Shown: in pieces, positions 1 through 10,237 of the stretch
Position numbering within the stretch: position 1 is the stretch's first letter
How the letters are laid out: every line of letters starts with the position of its first letter
From: Acidithiobacillus sp. YTS05
GTDB taxonomy: Bacteria; Pseudomonadota; Gammaproteobacteria; Acidithiobacillales; Acidithiobacillaceae
Length of the DNA stretch: 64,000 nt
Assembly (NCBI RefSeq): GCF_024396695.1
Contig: NZ_CP094359.1
Span: forward strand, 496,001-560,000
Direction of reading: 5' to 3'
Position numbers and translations under genes: made by a program
Notes under the pieces: generated by a model
Database searches by the model: none
What the model was told of the DNA's origin: nothing
The model's input: only the letters and a program-made list of their open reading frames with translations

Positions 1-732
1 CTGGGTCTGCCGGTCTTTGACACCGTGGCACAGGCGGCAGCCGCGACCGGGGCCGAGGCGACGGTGATTTATGTACCTTCGCCCTTCGCCGCCGATGCCA
101 TCATCGAAGCAGCGGCAGCCGGGATCGAACTGATCGTCTGCATCACCGAGGGCATTCCGGTGCATGACATGCTGCTCGTCAAGCAGTATCTCGCCAAGCA
201 TCCCCATGTTCGTCTGATCGGCCCGAATTGCCCGGGGGTCATCACCCCGGGGCAGGCCAAGACCGGCATCATGCCCGGCTCGATCCATCTCCCCGGGCGG
301 GTGGGCATCGTGTCGCGCTCCGGTACCCTGACCTACGAGGCGGTGGAGCAGACCACGCGCCTGGGCCTGGGACAGAGCAGCTGTGTGGGAATCGGTGGCG
401 ATCCCATTATCGGTATGGATTTTGTCGAGGTGCTGCGTCTCTTTGAGGCGGATGCGCAGACGGAATTGGTGATCATGGTGGGAGAGATCGGCGGACGTCT
501 GGAAGAAGAGGCGGCGGAGTTCATTCGCCAGAACATGACGAAGCCGGTAGTGGCCTTTATCGCCGGCTCGACGGCGCCCAAGGGGAAACGCATGGGACAC
601 GCCGGTGCCATCATCGATGGCGGCGCGGGCACGGCAGCCGCAAAGTACGAGATTCTGCGCGCCGCCGGGGTGCACTGCGTGTCCTCGCCAGCGGAGCTGG
701 GAAACCAGGCCGCAGCCCTGCTCGGCGCCTGA
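1..732 (+). CDS. sucD: succinyl-CoA ligase (ADP-forming) alpha subunit, 5'-truncated by window edge
   Basis: This is the C-terminal ~243 residues of the CoA-binding alpha subunit of succinyl-CoA synthetase, which makes ATP while converting succinyl-CoA to succinate in the TCA cycle. The frame is open from base 1, so roughly the first 45-50 residues lie upstream. The active-site phosphohistidine motif GHAGAI is present (His codon at 598-600), and RSGTLTYE and GGDPI are typical of the family. The GTG at 25 is internal, not a start. nadE begins 3 bp after the stop, so the two are probably co-transcribed. Confidence 0.96.
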   Translation: MGLPVFDTVAQAAAATGAEATVIYVPSPFAADAIIEAAAAGIELIVCITEGIPVHDMLLVKQYLAKHPHVRLIGPNCPGVITPGQAKTGIMPGSIHLPGRVGIVSRSGTLTYEAVEQTTRLGLGQSSCVGIGGDPIIGMDFVEVLRLFEADAQTELVIMVGEIGGRLEEEAAEFIRQNMTKPVVAFIAGSTAPKGKRMGHAGAIIDGGAGTAAAKYEILRAAGVHCVSSPAELGNQAAALLGA

Positions 733-735
733 AGC

Positions 736-2712
<1,977 letters not shown>

Positions 2713-2716
<4 letters not shown>

Positions 2717-3450
2717 CCAAGCTTTTTCGTATATTTTCCCTGGGGATAGTTGTAGCGCAGGATGGCCGCAGTATTCTGTGCCTGCTTTGCCAAGTCAAGG
2801 CGCTTGTAGGATAGATAGAGATAGTAGAGCGCCTCTTCGCGGGCGGGGCTCAACTGGTATTTGGTCACTACTTCTTGGCAGCGGTTGGCGGACGCCACAT
2901 AGGCGTCGCGCACGTAATAGAACTTGCAGATGTCGAGGTTGCGCTTGCCGAGCAGGTCGATGATCTTCTCCATGCGCAGGCGGGCATCGGCGGCGTAAGC
3001 GCTCTTCGGCCAGCGTTTGACCAGGGTCTCGAAGGTGTCGAAGGCCTGATGCAGTGGTACCGGGTTCCAGTTGGCCCCTTCGATTTCCTGATACTGAGAG
3101 ATGCCTTTCAGGTACCAGGCATAGTCCACGTGGGGATTGACCGGGTGCAGCTTGATGAAGCGCTCGGCTGCTGCCGCCGCCGCCTTGGACTCGCCCTGCT
3201 GATAATAGCTATAGGCGGTATTCAACTGCGCCTGTTCCGCGTAGGGACCATAGGGGTACATGGCCTCCAGGTCCTGGTAATCGCGGACTGCCGTACCGTA
3301 ATCGCCCCGATCCTGGGCGCTTTTGCCCTTCTGATACATGACAGCGGCTGCCGCATGGGAATCCAGTAGATGGTCTTTGGGTTTGTCCGAGGCACAGCCA
3401 GCGGCGGCTAGGGTCAGGATTGCCATAACGGCGAGGGAGCGCTTGCGCAT
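2713..3450 (-). CDS. bamD: outer membrane assembly lipoprotein BamD
   Basis: The 245-residue TPR lipoprotein is an essential part of the BAM complex that inserts beta-barrel proteins into the outer membrane. The start at 3450 gives a lipoprotein signal peptide, MRKRSLAVMAILTLAAAGC, with the lipidated Cys at residue 19. It is followed by TPR-like helices with the family pattern YGPYAEQAQLNTAYSYYQ. An open frame extends upstream to 3624 but overlaps the divergent rluD and lacks the signal peptide at its N-terminus. It is divergent from rluD, as in many proteobacteria. Confidence 0.93.
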
Positions 3451-3478
3451 GTCGAACAATGATCTATAGTGACGGGCC

Positions 3479-4432
3479 ATGAGCAGCGATACTACGGAAA
3501 TTGCACTGGTTTTGCCAGAGGAGCGGGCGGGGGAGCGCCTTGATAGTCTACTCGCGGAACTGTTGCCGGATCTCAGCCGCAGTCGTATCCAGGAATTACT
3601 GGGGGCAGGGGAGATTGTCGTCAACGGCGAGAATCTGCGTCCCAGTCACCGGGTACATGGTGGCGAGGCGGTGCAACTGCGCCTGCCGCCGCGGGAACCT
3701 GAGCACTGGGCGGCAGAAAATCTGCCGTTGCAAGTCGTCCATGAAGACGAGGAGATCCTCGTACTCGACAAGGTCGCGGGCATGCTCACCCATCCGGGCG
3801 CCGGGCACCCGGGCGGGACCCTCGCCAACGCCGTGCTTGCCCATTGCCCGGACAACAGCAAACTCCCGCGCGCCGGTATCGTGCACCGCCTCGACAAAGA
3901 CACCAGCGGTTTGCTGTTGGTGGCCAAGACCGAACACGCCCGTCAGGATCTCACGGAACAACTGGCCGAGCGCAGTATGCATCGGGAATATATCGCGCTG
4001 GTGCAGGGCGCCATGACCGGCGGTGGGCGGGTGGAGGCACCGATTGGCCGCCACAGTCACGACCGGCTGCGCATGGCCGTGCGCAGCGACGGTCGCTTTG
4101 CCCGCACCGACTACCGTCTGCTCGAACGCTTTCCACGCCACACCCTCTTGCGTCTGCGTCTGGCCACTGGCCGCACGCACCAGATTCGTCTGCACATGCG
4201 CCACATCGGCCATCCCCTGGTCGGCGATCCGGTGTATGGCGGACGCAGTATCGTCCCGCCAGGACTCGATGCCGCAGCTTTGGATACTTGGCGTGCCTTC
4301 CGCCGGCAAGCCTTGCATGCCTGGCGTCTGGAGCTGGAACACCCGCGCGATGGTGAACTCTGTGCCTGGGAGAGTCCCCTGCCCAGCGATATGGAGGAAT
4401 TGCTGACGATGCTGCGCCGCCTTGCCTCCTGA
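3479..4432 (+). CDS. rluD: 23S rRNA pseudouridine(1911/1915/1917) synthase RluD
   Basis: This 317-residue enzyme isomerises uridines in helix 69 of 23S rRNA. An S4 RNA-binding domain spans about residues 15-75. The catalytic motif HRLDKDTSG carries the nucleophile Asp139, and GRTHQIRLHM is the second conserved block. It lies divergent from bamD and upstream of pgeF, with which it overlaps by about 11 bp, a conserved bamD-rluD-pgeF arrangement. RluC would be an alternative, but the neighbourhood favours RluD. Confidence 0.93.
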   Translation: MSSDTTEIALVLPEERAGERLDSLLAELLPDLSRSRIQELLGAGEIVVNGENLRPSHRVHGGEAVQLRLPPREPEHWAAENLPLQVVHEDEEILVLDKVAGMLTHPGAGHPGGTLANAVLAHCPDNSKLPRAGIVHRLDKDTSGLLLVAKTEHARQDLTEQLAERSMHREYIALVQGAMTGGGRVEAPIGRHSHDRLRMAVRSDGRFARTDYRLLERFPRHTLLRLRLATGRTHQIRLHMRHIGHPLVGDPVYGGRSIVPPGLDAAALDTWRAFRRQALHAWRLELEHPRDGELCAWESPLPSDMEELLTMLRRLAS

Positions 4433-5174
4433 GCCCACCTTCCTTTCCCTCGATTGGCCGTTGCCGGGGGGGGTCCGCGCTGCCATCAGCACCCGTCAGG
4501 GCGGCTCCAGTCGAGTGCCCTGGAATTCCTTCAATCTTGCCGACCATGTCGGAGACGACAGCGCTGCCGTCGCTGCCAACCGCCAGCTGCTGCGCCAATG
4601 CCTGGACCTGCCCCGCGAACCGCTGTGGTTGCAGCAGGTGCATGGGACGGAGATTGCGCAGTGGGAGGTTGAGGCTGGCTTTGGGCGGGCGCCGCAGGCG
4701 GATGGCGCCATCGCAAGCAGTCCGGGGGCCGTGCTCTCCATCCTCACCGCCGACTGCCTGCCGGTATTGGCTGTCTCCCGCGATGGCCAGGTGATCGCCG
4801 CCTTCCATGCCGGTTGGCGGGGTCTCGCGACAGGAATCCTGGAGGCGGGAATCCGCGCCATGCGGGTGGCACCCGACGAAATTTTGCTATACTTGGGCCC
4901 GGCAATCGGGGCACAGCGCTATGTGGTCGGCGCCGAGGTTCGTGCCGCTTTTCTGGCGCATTCGCCGCAGGCAGCGCTGGCCTTTCGGCCCCAGGGAGAT
5001 GGCTACCTTGCCGATCTCTATCTGTTGGCACGGCAGCGCCTGGCAGCACTTGGGGTGACGGCGATCTGGGGGGGAGAGCACTGCACGCATAGCGAGGAGC
5101 AGCTCTTCTTCTCCTATCGTCGGGATGGACAATCTGGGCGCACGGCGTCGTTGATCTGGCGGGAGGAAGCATGA
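4422..5174 (+). CDS. pgeF: peptidoglycan editing factor PgeF / YfiH purine nucleoside phosphorylase
   Basis: This 250-residue multicopper-fold (DUF152/YfiH) protein belongs to a family described both as a peptidoglycan editing factor and as a purine nucleoside phosphorylase/adenosine deaminase; some members cleave methylthioadenosine. Zinc-site motifs are visible: ADCLPVL, FHAGWRG and EHCTHSEEQLFFSYRRD. The start is a TTG at 4422 inside the end of rluD. Its stop overlaps the mtnD ATG (ATGA at 5171-5174). Direct coupling to methionine salvage makes a methylthioadenosine phosphorylase role attractive here, but that is inference. Confidence 0.9.
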   Translation: MPPEPTFLSLDWPLPGGVRAAISTRQGGSSRVPWNSFNLADHVGDDSAAVAANRQLLRQCLDLPREPLWLQQVHGTEIAQWEVEAGFGRAPQADGAIASSPGAVLSILTADCLPVLAVSRDGQVIAAFHAGWRGLATGILEAGIRAMRVAPDEILLYLGPAIGAQRYVVGAEVRAAFLAHSPQAALAFRPQGDGYLADLYLLARQRLAALGVTAIWGGEHCTHSEEQLFFSYRRDGQSGRTASLIWREEA

Positions 5175-5716
5175 AATCCTGGCAATGGGGAAATGCAGCG
5201 GAGTTGTCCACGGACGGCGCACAGCTTGCGGCGCAGCTCGCGCCTCTGGGCGTGCGTCTGCGTGCGTATCCCGTGGCTAGCGCCGCGGCACCGTGGCTCG
5301 CGCCAGCGCAGCTCGATGCCAGCGAGCAGGAGCGGCTGTTGTCCGCCCTCGATGGCGTCTTCCAGGAACTGCAACGTGAGCGCGGATACCAGGACCGTGA
5401 TCTGGTGATTCTCTACCCCGAGCACCCCCTGCTCGCGGAGCTCGATGCCAAGTTTTGCCGCATCCATATCCACGAGGACGAAGAGGTCCGTTACATCGTC
5501 GATGGCGAAGGGGTCTTCGGCTTCGTTCTGCCCGACGGCAGACAGCTGGAAGTGACGATCAGCGCCGGTGACTACATCGACATCCCCGCGGGCGTGGAAC
5601 ACTGGTTCCGCCTCAACGGACTGCAGCGTATCAAGGCGGTGCGTTACTTCAGTGCGCGCGGCGGCTGGGTGCCGGTCTATCAGGAGCGGAGCATGCAGGA
5701 ATTTCCCCGTCCATGA
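5171..5716 (+). CDS. mtnD: acireductone dioxygenase
   Basis: This 181-residue cupin oxidises acireductone to the methionine precursor 4-methylthio-2-oxobutanoate (Fe form) in the methionine salvage pathway. The metal ligands of the family are present: His99 and His101 in HIHEDEE, Glu105, and His144 in GVEHWFRL. It overlaps pgeF and mtnW by 4 bp each, so it sits in the middle of a translationally coupled string. Whether iron or nickel is bound cannot be read from the sequence. Confidence 0.95.
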   Translation: MKSWQWGNAAELSTDGAQLAAQLAPLGVRLRAYPVASAAAPWLAPAQLDASEQERLLSALDGVFQELQRERGYQDRDLVILYPEHPLLAELDAKFCRIHIHEDEEVRYIVDGEGVFGFVLPDGRQLEVTISAGDYIDIPAGVEHWFRLNGLQRIKAVRYFSARGGWVPVYQERSMQEFPRP

Positions 5717-6894
5717 ATCCCCAGCGTATTGAGGTCGATTACCGCTTTCCGGTCGGGAGCGATGCGGAAAAGCAGGCGCAGATCCTTGCCGTAGGGCAGA
5801 CAGCGGGCTCCTGGGATGCGCGTTTCCGGTATCGGGACGATGTCCTGCGCGCGCATTTGGGTGAGGTGTTGCAGATTCAGGAAAACGAGGATGGGAGCCA
5901 GCAGGCGACGATTGCCTTTCCCCTCGCCAACGTCGATGGCGGGATCGGCAGTCTGCTGACCATGATCTTTGGCAAGTATTCCCTGGGCGGGACGGCCAAG
6001 GTCGTCGGCCTGCGCCTGCCGGAAGACTACGGAGTACGCGGGCGCTACGGCATGGCGGGTATTCGCGCGCGTCTGGGGGTGAGCGATCGCCCGCTCTTCA
6101 TGGCCATTTTCAAGCCCGCCCTGGGGCTGAGCGCCGAGGACCATGCCGGCATCCTCGCCGAGGTGGCCCTGGCAGGCCTCGATATCATCAAGGACGATGA
6201 AATCCTGCCCAATCTGGCTGGCGCACCCACCCGCGAACGCTGGCGCGCCTGCGCGCCCATCCTCGAAGCACGGCGTGACCGTCTGGGGCGCGATCTGCTC
6301 TACGCGGTGAACCTGTCCGGCAATGCCCAGGAACTGCAAACCCTCGCCCGCCAGCTCGTCGCCGAGGGCGCCAATGCCCTGTTGCTCAATGTCTTGGCCT
6401 ATGGCTATCCGGTCCTCGAGGCCCTGGCTAGCGACCCCGAAATCGCTGTGCCGATCTTCGCCCACCCGGCCCTCGCCGGGGCCTTTTCTGCGGCGCCGGA
6501 GCATGGCCTGTCCTACGCCCTGACCCTGGGCACCCTGATGACCCATGCCGGTGCCGATGCGGTCCTCTACCCCGCGCACTATGGCAGTCTGTCCTTCCCA
6601 GCCGCCGAGGAATCCGCCATTCGCGATGCCCTGCGTGCGCGCGGCGTGGCCGCGGTGCCTTCGGCCGGGGTGCAGCCAGGCATCCTGCCGCAAATCCTCG
6701 CCGACTATGGCAGCGAGGTGATTCTCAATGCCGGCACCGGCATCATGGACCATCCGCAAGGGCCGGCTGCCGGTGTCCTGGCCTTCTTCGAGGCCTGGGA
6801 ACGCTATCGGGCGCAAGAGAGCTTCTCTCTGGAAGAGCTCCCCGAGGGACCCTTACACGCTGCTATCGACAAGTGGGGAAATGGACATGGCTGA
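5713..6894 (+). CDS. mtnW: RuBisCO-like protein, probable 2,3-diketo-5-methylthiopentyl-1-phosphate enolase
   Basis: This 393-residue protein has the RuBisCO large-subunit fold. It keeps KPALGLS (Lys134, equivalent to RuBisCO Lys175) and the metal-binding KDDE motif (Lys160-Glu163, equivalent to Lys201-Glu204). Overall it is the shorter form IV (RuBisCO-like) type, so carbon fixation is not expected. Position between mtnD and mtnX strongly supports the enolase step of methionine salvage. The pathway variant with separate MtnW and MtnX replaces the fused enolase-phosphatase MtnC. Overlap with mtnX is 8 bp. Confidence 0.88.
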   Translation: MNPQRIEVDYRFPVGSDAEKQAQILAVGQTAGSWDARFRYRDDVLRAHLGEVLQIQENEDGSQQATIAFPLANVDGGIGSLLTMIFGKYSLGGTAKVVGLRLPEDYGVRGRYGMAGIRARLGVSDRPLFMAIFKPALGLSAEDHAGILAEVALAGLDIIKDDEILPNLAGAPTRERWRACAPILEARRDRLGRDLLYAVNLSGNAQELQTLARQLVAEGANALLLNVLAYGYPVLEALASDPEIAVPIFAHPALAGAFSAAPEHGLSYALTLGTLMTHAGADAVLYPAHYGSLSFPAAEESAIRDALRARGVAAVPSAGVQPGILPQILADYGSEVILNAGTGIMDHPQGPAAGVLAFFEAWERYRAQESFSLEELPEGPLHAAIDKWGNGHG

Positions 6895-7519
6895 GCGCCT
6901 GATCTTCTGCGATTTTGACGGCACCATCCTGGTGGAGGAAATCTTTCGCGACCTGATGCGCTCCTATGCACCGGAAATCTCGGCGCGCGTCCTCCCCGAG
7001 ATTCTCGCCCTGCGCAAATCCCTGCGCCAAGGGCTCATCGAGATCCTCTCTACCATCCCCAGTCAAAAATGGCCGGAGATGGAGAGTTTCGTTCTCGACA
7101 ACAGTCATCTTCGCGCGGGTTTCGAGGAGTTTCTCGCCGCCCTGCTGGGCCTGGGCTGGGAGCTGCTGGTGGTGACGGGAGGCTTCACGCGCATGGCCGA
7201 ACTTGTGCTGGCACCCTTGCGCGGGCAGATCCGGGCCATCCATGGGTTGGAGGTGGACCTCAGCGGTCCCACCCTGCGGGTCTTTTCGCCTTGGGAAGAT
7301 GACGAGGAGCTGGTGGTCAAGCGGGCCATCTATGCCCAATATCAGCCGGCGGCGGCCGTCTGCATCGGCGATTCCGTGACCGACCTGCGCTTGGCCAGAG
7401 AGTGCCCGCGGGTCTTTGCCCGGAACGGCTTGCAGGACTACCTGCGTGCCGAGAATCGCGCCTTCACACCCTTTGATGATTTTCACGATGTCCTGACTGC
7501 CCTGGAGAAGCATCGATGA
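6887..7519 (+). CDS. mtnX: 2-hydroxy-3-keto-5-methylthiopentenyl-1-phosphate phosphatase
   Basis: This 210-residue HAD-superfamily phosphatase acts just after the MtnW enolase. The nucleophile motif FCDFDGT places Asp9 and Asp11 as the catalytic pair, VVTGG is motif II and CIGDSVTDLRLA is the motif IV metal site. The start at 6887 was chosen because it gives MAERLIFCDFDG at the N-terminus; ATG 6881 is two codons upstream and possible. It overlaps mtnW by 8 bp and mtnB by 4 bp. A phosphoserine-phosphatase-like role is less likely in this context. Confidence 0.88.
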   Translation: MAERLIFCDFDGTILVEEIFRDLMRSYAPEISARVLPEILALRKSLRQGLIEILSTIPSQKWPEMESFVLDNSHLRAGFEEFLAALLGLGWELLVVTGGFTRMAELVLAPLRGQIRAIHGLEVDLSGPTLRVFSPWEDDEELVVKRAIYAQYQPAAAVCIGDSVTDLRLARECPRVFARNGLQDYLRAENRAFTPFDDFHDVLTALEKHR

Positions 7520-8139
7520 CGGATCCACGCGCGAAACTGGCGGCGGCGGCGCGCGATTTCTATCAACGCGGCTGGATGCTGGGGACGGCAGGCAATCTGT
7601 CCGCCCGGCGCACTGCCGACAGCTTCTGGATCACCGCCAGTGGCCGGCCCAAGGATGCCCTCAGCGAGGAAGACTTCGTTGCCGTCGATCTGGCAGGACG
7701 GGTGCAGGAAGCGACGGCGGGGCGGCGTCCTTCGGCGGAAACCAGCATCCATCAGGTCATCTATCGGCATTTTCCCGAGGCGCAGGTAATCTTTCATGTG
7801 CACTCGGTGGAGGCCAATCTCTGTGGGCATTTCGCCAAGGCGGGGCAGTTGCGCCTGCCGCCACTGGAAATGCTCAAGGGGCTCGGAATTCCCGAGGCGG
7901 AACCCGCGGTCGATCTTCCGGTCTTTGCCAATCATGTCGAGGTAGCGCAGATTGCCGCCGACATGGATGCCGCATTTCTCCAGCGTCTGCCGCGTGTGCC
8001 CGGGGCCCTGATTCACGAGCACGGCATGACCGCCTGGGGCAGGGATTTTGACGCCGCCCGGCATCATCTGGAACTTTTCGAATATTGTTTTCGGTATCTA
8101 TCATTGGCCCGTTTACACGGCCTGGGAGGAGAGTCATGA
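7516..8139 (+). CDS. mtnB: methylthioribulose-1-phosphate dehydratase
   Basis: This 207-residue class II aldolase-fold enzyme dehydrates methylthioribulose-1-phosphate. Zinc ligands are visible as His94 and His96 in FHVHSVEAN and a third in IHEHGMTAWG; GTAGNLSAR is the N-terminal phosphate loop. It overlaps both neighbours by 4 bp. mtnA, mtnK or mtnP/mtnN and the transaminase are not in this window, so the cluster here covers only the MtnB-W-X-D steps. Confidence 0.92.
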   Translation: MTDPRAKLAAAARDFYQRGWMLGTAGNLSARRTADSFWITASGRPKDALSEEDFVAVDLAGRVQEATAGRRPSAETSIHQVIYRHFPEAQVIFHVHSVEANLCGHFAKAGQLRLPPLEMLKGLGIPEAEPAVDLPVFANHVEVAQIAADMDAAFLQRLPRVPGALIHEHGMTAWGRDFDAARHHLELFEYCFRYLSLARLHGLGGES

Positions 8140-8657
8140 GTCAAGCCCTACTGACGGTCATCGGAGAAGATCGACCGGGAATCGTTGCTGCCGTCACCCA
8201 GGCCCTCTACGCCGCCGACTGTGCCATTGGTGACGCCTCCATGATGCGCCTGGGTGGTTATTTCACCATCATGCAGGTGATCGACTACAGCCGCGATTTC
8301 GGTGCGGTGGAGGCCGCTCTCGACCCGGCGGTGAAGCGTCTGAATCTGCGCGTGCACCTCGATCCGATCTCCAGCGTCCCCGCGCAAGAGGATGTCGCCA
8401 ACGTCCGGGTAACAGTATATGGCGCCGATCACCCGGGCATTGTTGCGGGGGTGACCGAGGCGCTGGCGAAGATCGGCTTTAACATTATCGATCTGGAAAG
8501 CGAGAAATCGGGCAATCCGGAGCGACCGATTTACGTCATGATCATCCAGGGGTCGGCTCCGCAAGGTCTGGAGCAGGTGCGCCTGACCCTGGAACCGCTG
8601 AAAGCGGAGCAGGGGGTCGAAATCAGTGTTCACGCTATCGATACGGCGCTGCTCTGA
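8136..8657 (+). CDS. tandem ACT-domain protein, GcvR-like
   Basis: This 173-residue protein consists of two ACT domains, beginning TVIGEDRPGIVAAVT and VTVYGADHPGIVAGVT, the amino-acid-binding fold of the glycine cleavage repressor family GcvR. The ATG at 8136 overlaps the mtnB stop. It has no DNA-binding domain of its own, so it would act through a partner or as a ligand sensor. Linkage to methionine salvage and to peptide deformylase hints at sensing an amino acid such as methionine, which is inference only. Confidence 0.8.
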   Translation: MSQALLTVIGEDRPGIVAAVTQALYAADCAIGDASMMRLGGYFTIMQVIDYSRDFGAVEAALDPAVKRLNLRVHLDPISSVPAQEDVANVRVTVYGADHPGIVAGVTEALAKIGFNIIDLESEKSGNPERPIYVMIIQGSAPQGLEQVRLTLEPLKAEQGVEISVHAIDTALL

Positions 8658-9169
8658 TGGCTGTTCTGCCCATCCTCACCTATCCTGACCCGCGCTTGGC
8701 GCGTCCATCGGAGCCGGTGGCCGAATTTGACGACGAGTTGCGTACTTTCGTTGCGGACCTTACCGAGACCATGTATGCGGGCCCTGGGGGGGTGGGGATT
8801 GCCGCGCCGCAGGTGGATCGTCTGCAGCGCATCGTCATTGTCGACGTGCGTCCCAAACTGGGTGAGGACTGCCATGGCCTGATGGTCCTTATCAACCCGG
8901 AGCTGCTAGCCTGGGAAGGAATGGCGGTGGGCCGCGAAGGCTGTATGTCGGTGCCGGATTTTACCGGCAATGTCATTCGGGCCGAGCGGATCCAGGTGCA
9001 GGCGCAGGATCCCGATGGACGGGACCGGGTCTACGAGTGCGAGGGCTTCGAGGCCCGCGCGGTGCAGCACGAGATGGACCACCTCGATGGCCTCTTGTTT
9101 TTAGACCGCCTGGTGTCCCGCAAAACCGATCTCTTTCGGCGCAAGAACTACCAGAAAAGAAAAGCCTAA
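8657..9169 (+). CDS. def: peptide deformylase
   Basis: This 170-residue metalloenzyme removes the N-formyl group from nascent proteins. All three motifs are present: GVGIAAPQ (46-52), EGCMSVP (94-100, metal ligand Cys96) and QHEMDHLDG with HExxH at 138-142. The ATG shares one base with the upstream TGA. fmt and rsm genes that often accompany def are not here, so this may be one of two copies in the genome. It faces the secreted-protein gene at 9177 end to end with only 7 bp between. Confidence 0.94.
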   Translation: MAVLPILTYPDPRLARPSEPVAEFDDELRTFVADLTETMYAGPGGVGIAAPQVDRLQRIVIVDVRPKLGEDCHGLMVLINPELLAWEGMAVGREGCMSVPDFTGNVIRAERIQVQAQDPDGRDRVYECEGFEARAVQHEMDHLDGLLFLDRLVSRKTDLFRRKNYQKRKA

Positions 9170-9176
9170 AAATATC

Positions 9177-10076
9177 TCAGTTTTTCTTCACTGCGTAACC
9201 GCAGGCGCTCTTGTCGTTTTCACTCTTGCCCAAGGGTCCACAGCAGCTCGTGAATGTGGCTTGCGAAAACGGTGTAGTAAACTCTGTACGCAGAAGAGAC
9301 ACACCAAGAAAGCACATGTTACCGTTAGGAGGCGATGGTATGTGGGCAAATATCCAACTTGCACTGTCAAGCATCCCATTACTTACAAAACCATCGTTAC
9401 TGGTGACGTTCGCTCGGTATCGTGCCTTTGGGTCCATGCTGCTCGCACTGGTCCAGCCATGCTGTAGAAGCCAAGCGCGGAGCTCACTGAACTTGTTGCG
9501 GGGAAATCCCGCAGGTATACCATTCTTCTCATAGACAAACTCGTAAAACTCATTGGCCGGGTTCCTCGTGGCTTCTGGGTATGCGGCGCTCGGCACACAG
9601 GCGGTGTGGGGATTATCCCAATCATCTGTACAGCTGACATTATCCACTTCGTAGGTAATACCTAGGCTCGCAGGTCCATTGCCTGCCAACTGTGTGACCG
9701 TAGATCGGTGGTGGCAACGACGTGCCTCGTCGCGCATCTCGGAATTGACTGTGTCTGCATGACCTTTGCATTCACGCATGGTTGGGCAGACGGAGAGTGA
9801 GATAAAGGGTGCCGAAGAACCTGGTGAGGTTGGTAAGATAGAATGAGATCCTATTCCCCAGGTATAGGCTGCTCCCCAATAGTGAAGATTCCGGATGTGG
9901 CCGTAACCAGACAAAAGCCAACCATCGGCAACGGGGAAGAGTTTAGAGGTAATGGGAGAAGGGTCCGTGTATGACCCAGGTGAATTGCCTCGCATTGGGT
10001 CATCGGCGAGACAGGCGTTCGATAGTCCTGCAGATCCCGCCCACAGTAGGGCCAAAATATAACGTCGGATAAACAC
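9177..10076 (-). CDS. secreted hypothetical protein, cysteine-rich
   Basis: I do not recognise this 299-residue protein. A GTG start at 10076 with AGGAG 5 bp upstream gives a basic N-terminus, a hydrophobic stretch (ILALLWAGSAGL) and a likely signal-peptidase cleavage after ACLA. The mature part is rich in Trp, Tyr, Ser, Pro and in paired cysteines (SVCPTMREC, SCTDDWDNPHTAC, SCC), suggesting a disulfide-bonded exported protein. It is less GC-rich than its neighbours, which fits recent acquisition. The frame stays open upstream to 10496, but that part overlaps the DUF1641 gene and is not coding. Confidence 0.65.
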   Translation of the reverse strand: MFIRRYILALLWAGSAGLSNACLADDPMRGNSPGSYTDPSPITSKLFPVADGWLLSGYGHIRNLHYWGAAYTWGIGSHSILPTSPGSSAPFISLSVCPTMRECKGHADTVNSEMRDEARRCHHRSTVTQLAGNGPASLGITYEVDNVSCTDDWDNPHTACVPSAAYPEATRNPANEFYEFVYEKNGIPAGFPRNKFSELRAWLLQHGWTSASSMDPKARYRANVTSNDGFVSNGMLDSASWIFAHIPSPPNGNMCFLGVSLLRTEFTTPFSQATFTSCCGPLGKSENDKSACGYAVKKN

Positions 10077-10191
10077 GCGATCTCCTACACCGTTGTGTTG
10101 AGTGGGTTGAGGTCTGATGATTGCAAGACTAAACACGTGATTGTTTCCGGGATATTTCCATCGTCTTTTAGTGAAGTCGAGCATCCTCGAA

Positions 10192-10227
10192 ATAAAAAAG
10201 GCCCCGTACTGGAGCCTCAAGCGGGGC
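10192..10227 (-). terminator. rho-independent terminator of the dsrE-tusA-sqr-DUF1641 operon
   Basis: On the - strand GCCCCG ... CGGGGC (10227-10222 with 10206-10201) forms a stem closed by a 15-nt loop with an inner GAG/CTC pairing, followed by a run of T (complement of 10194-10199). It lies 11 bp after the DUF1641 stop and before the start of the next - strand gene. Confidence 0.8.
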
Positions 10228-10237
10228 GAGTGAAACG

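Noticed and set aside
10001..10030. Lipoprotein signal in the protein at 9177
   Set aside because: The residues before the first Cys (LSNAC) do not fit a lipobox; signal peptidase I cleavage after ACLA fits better.
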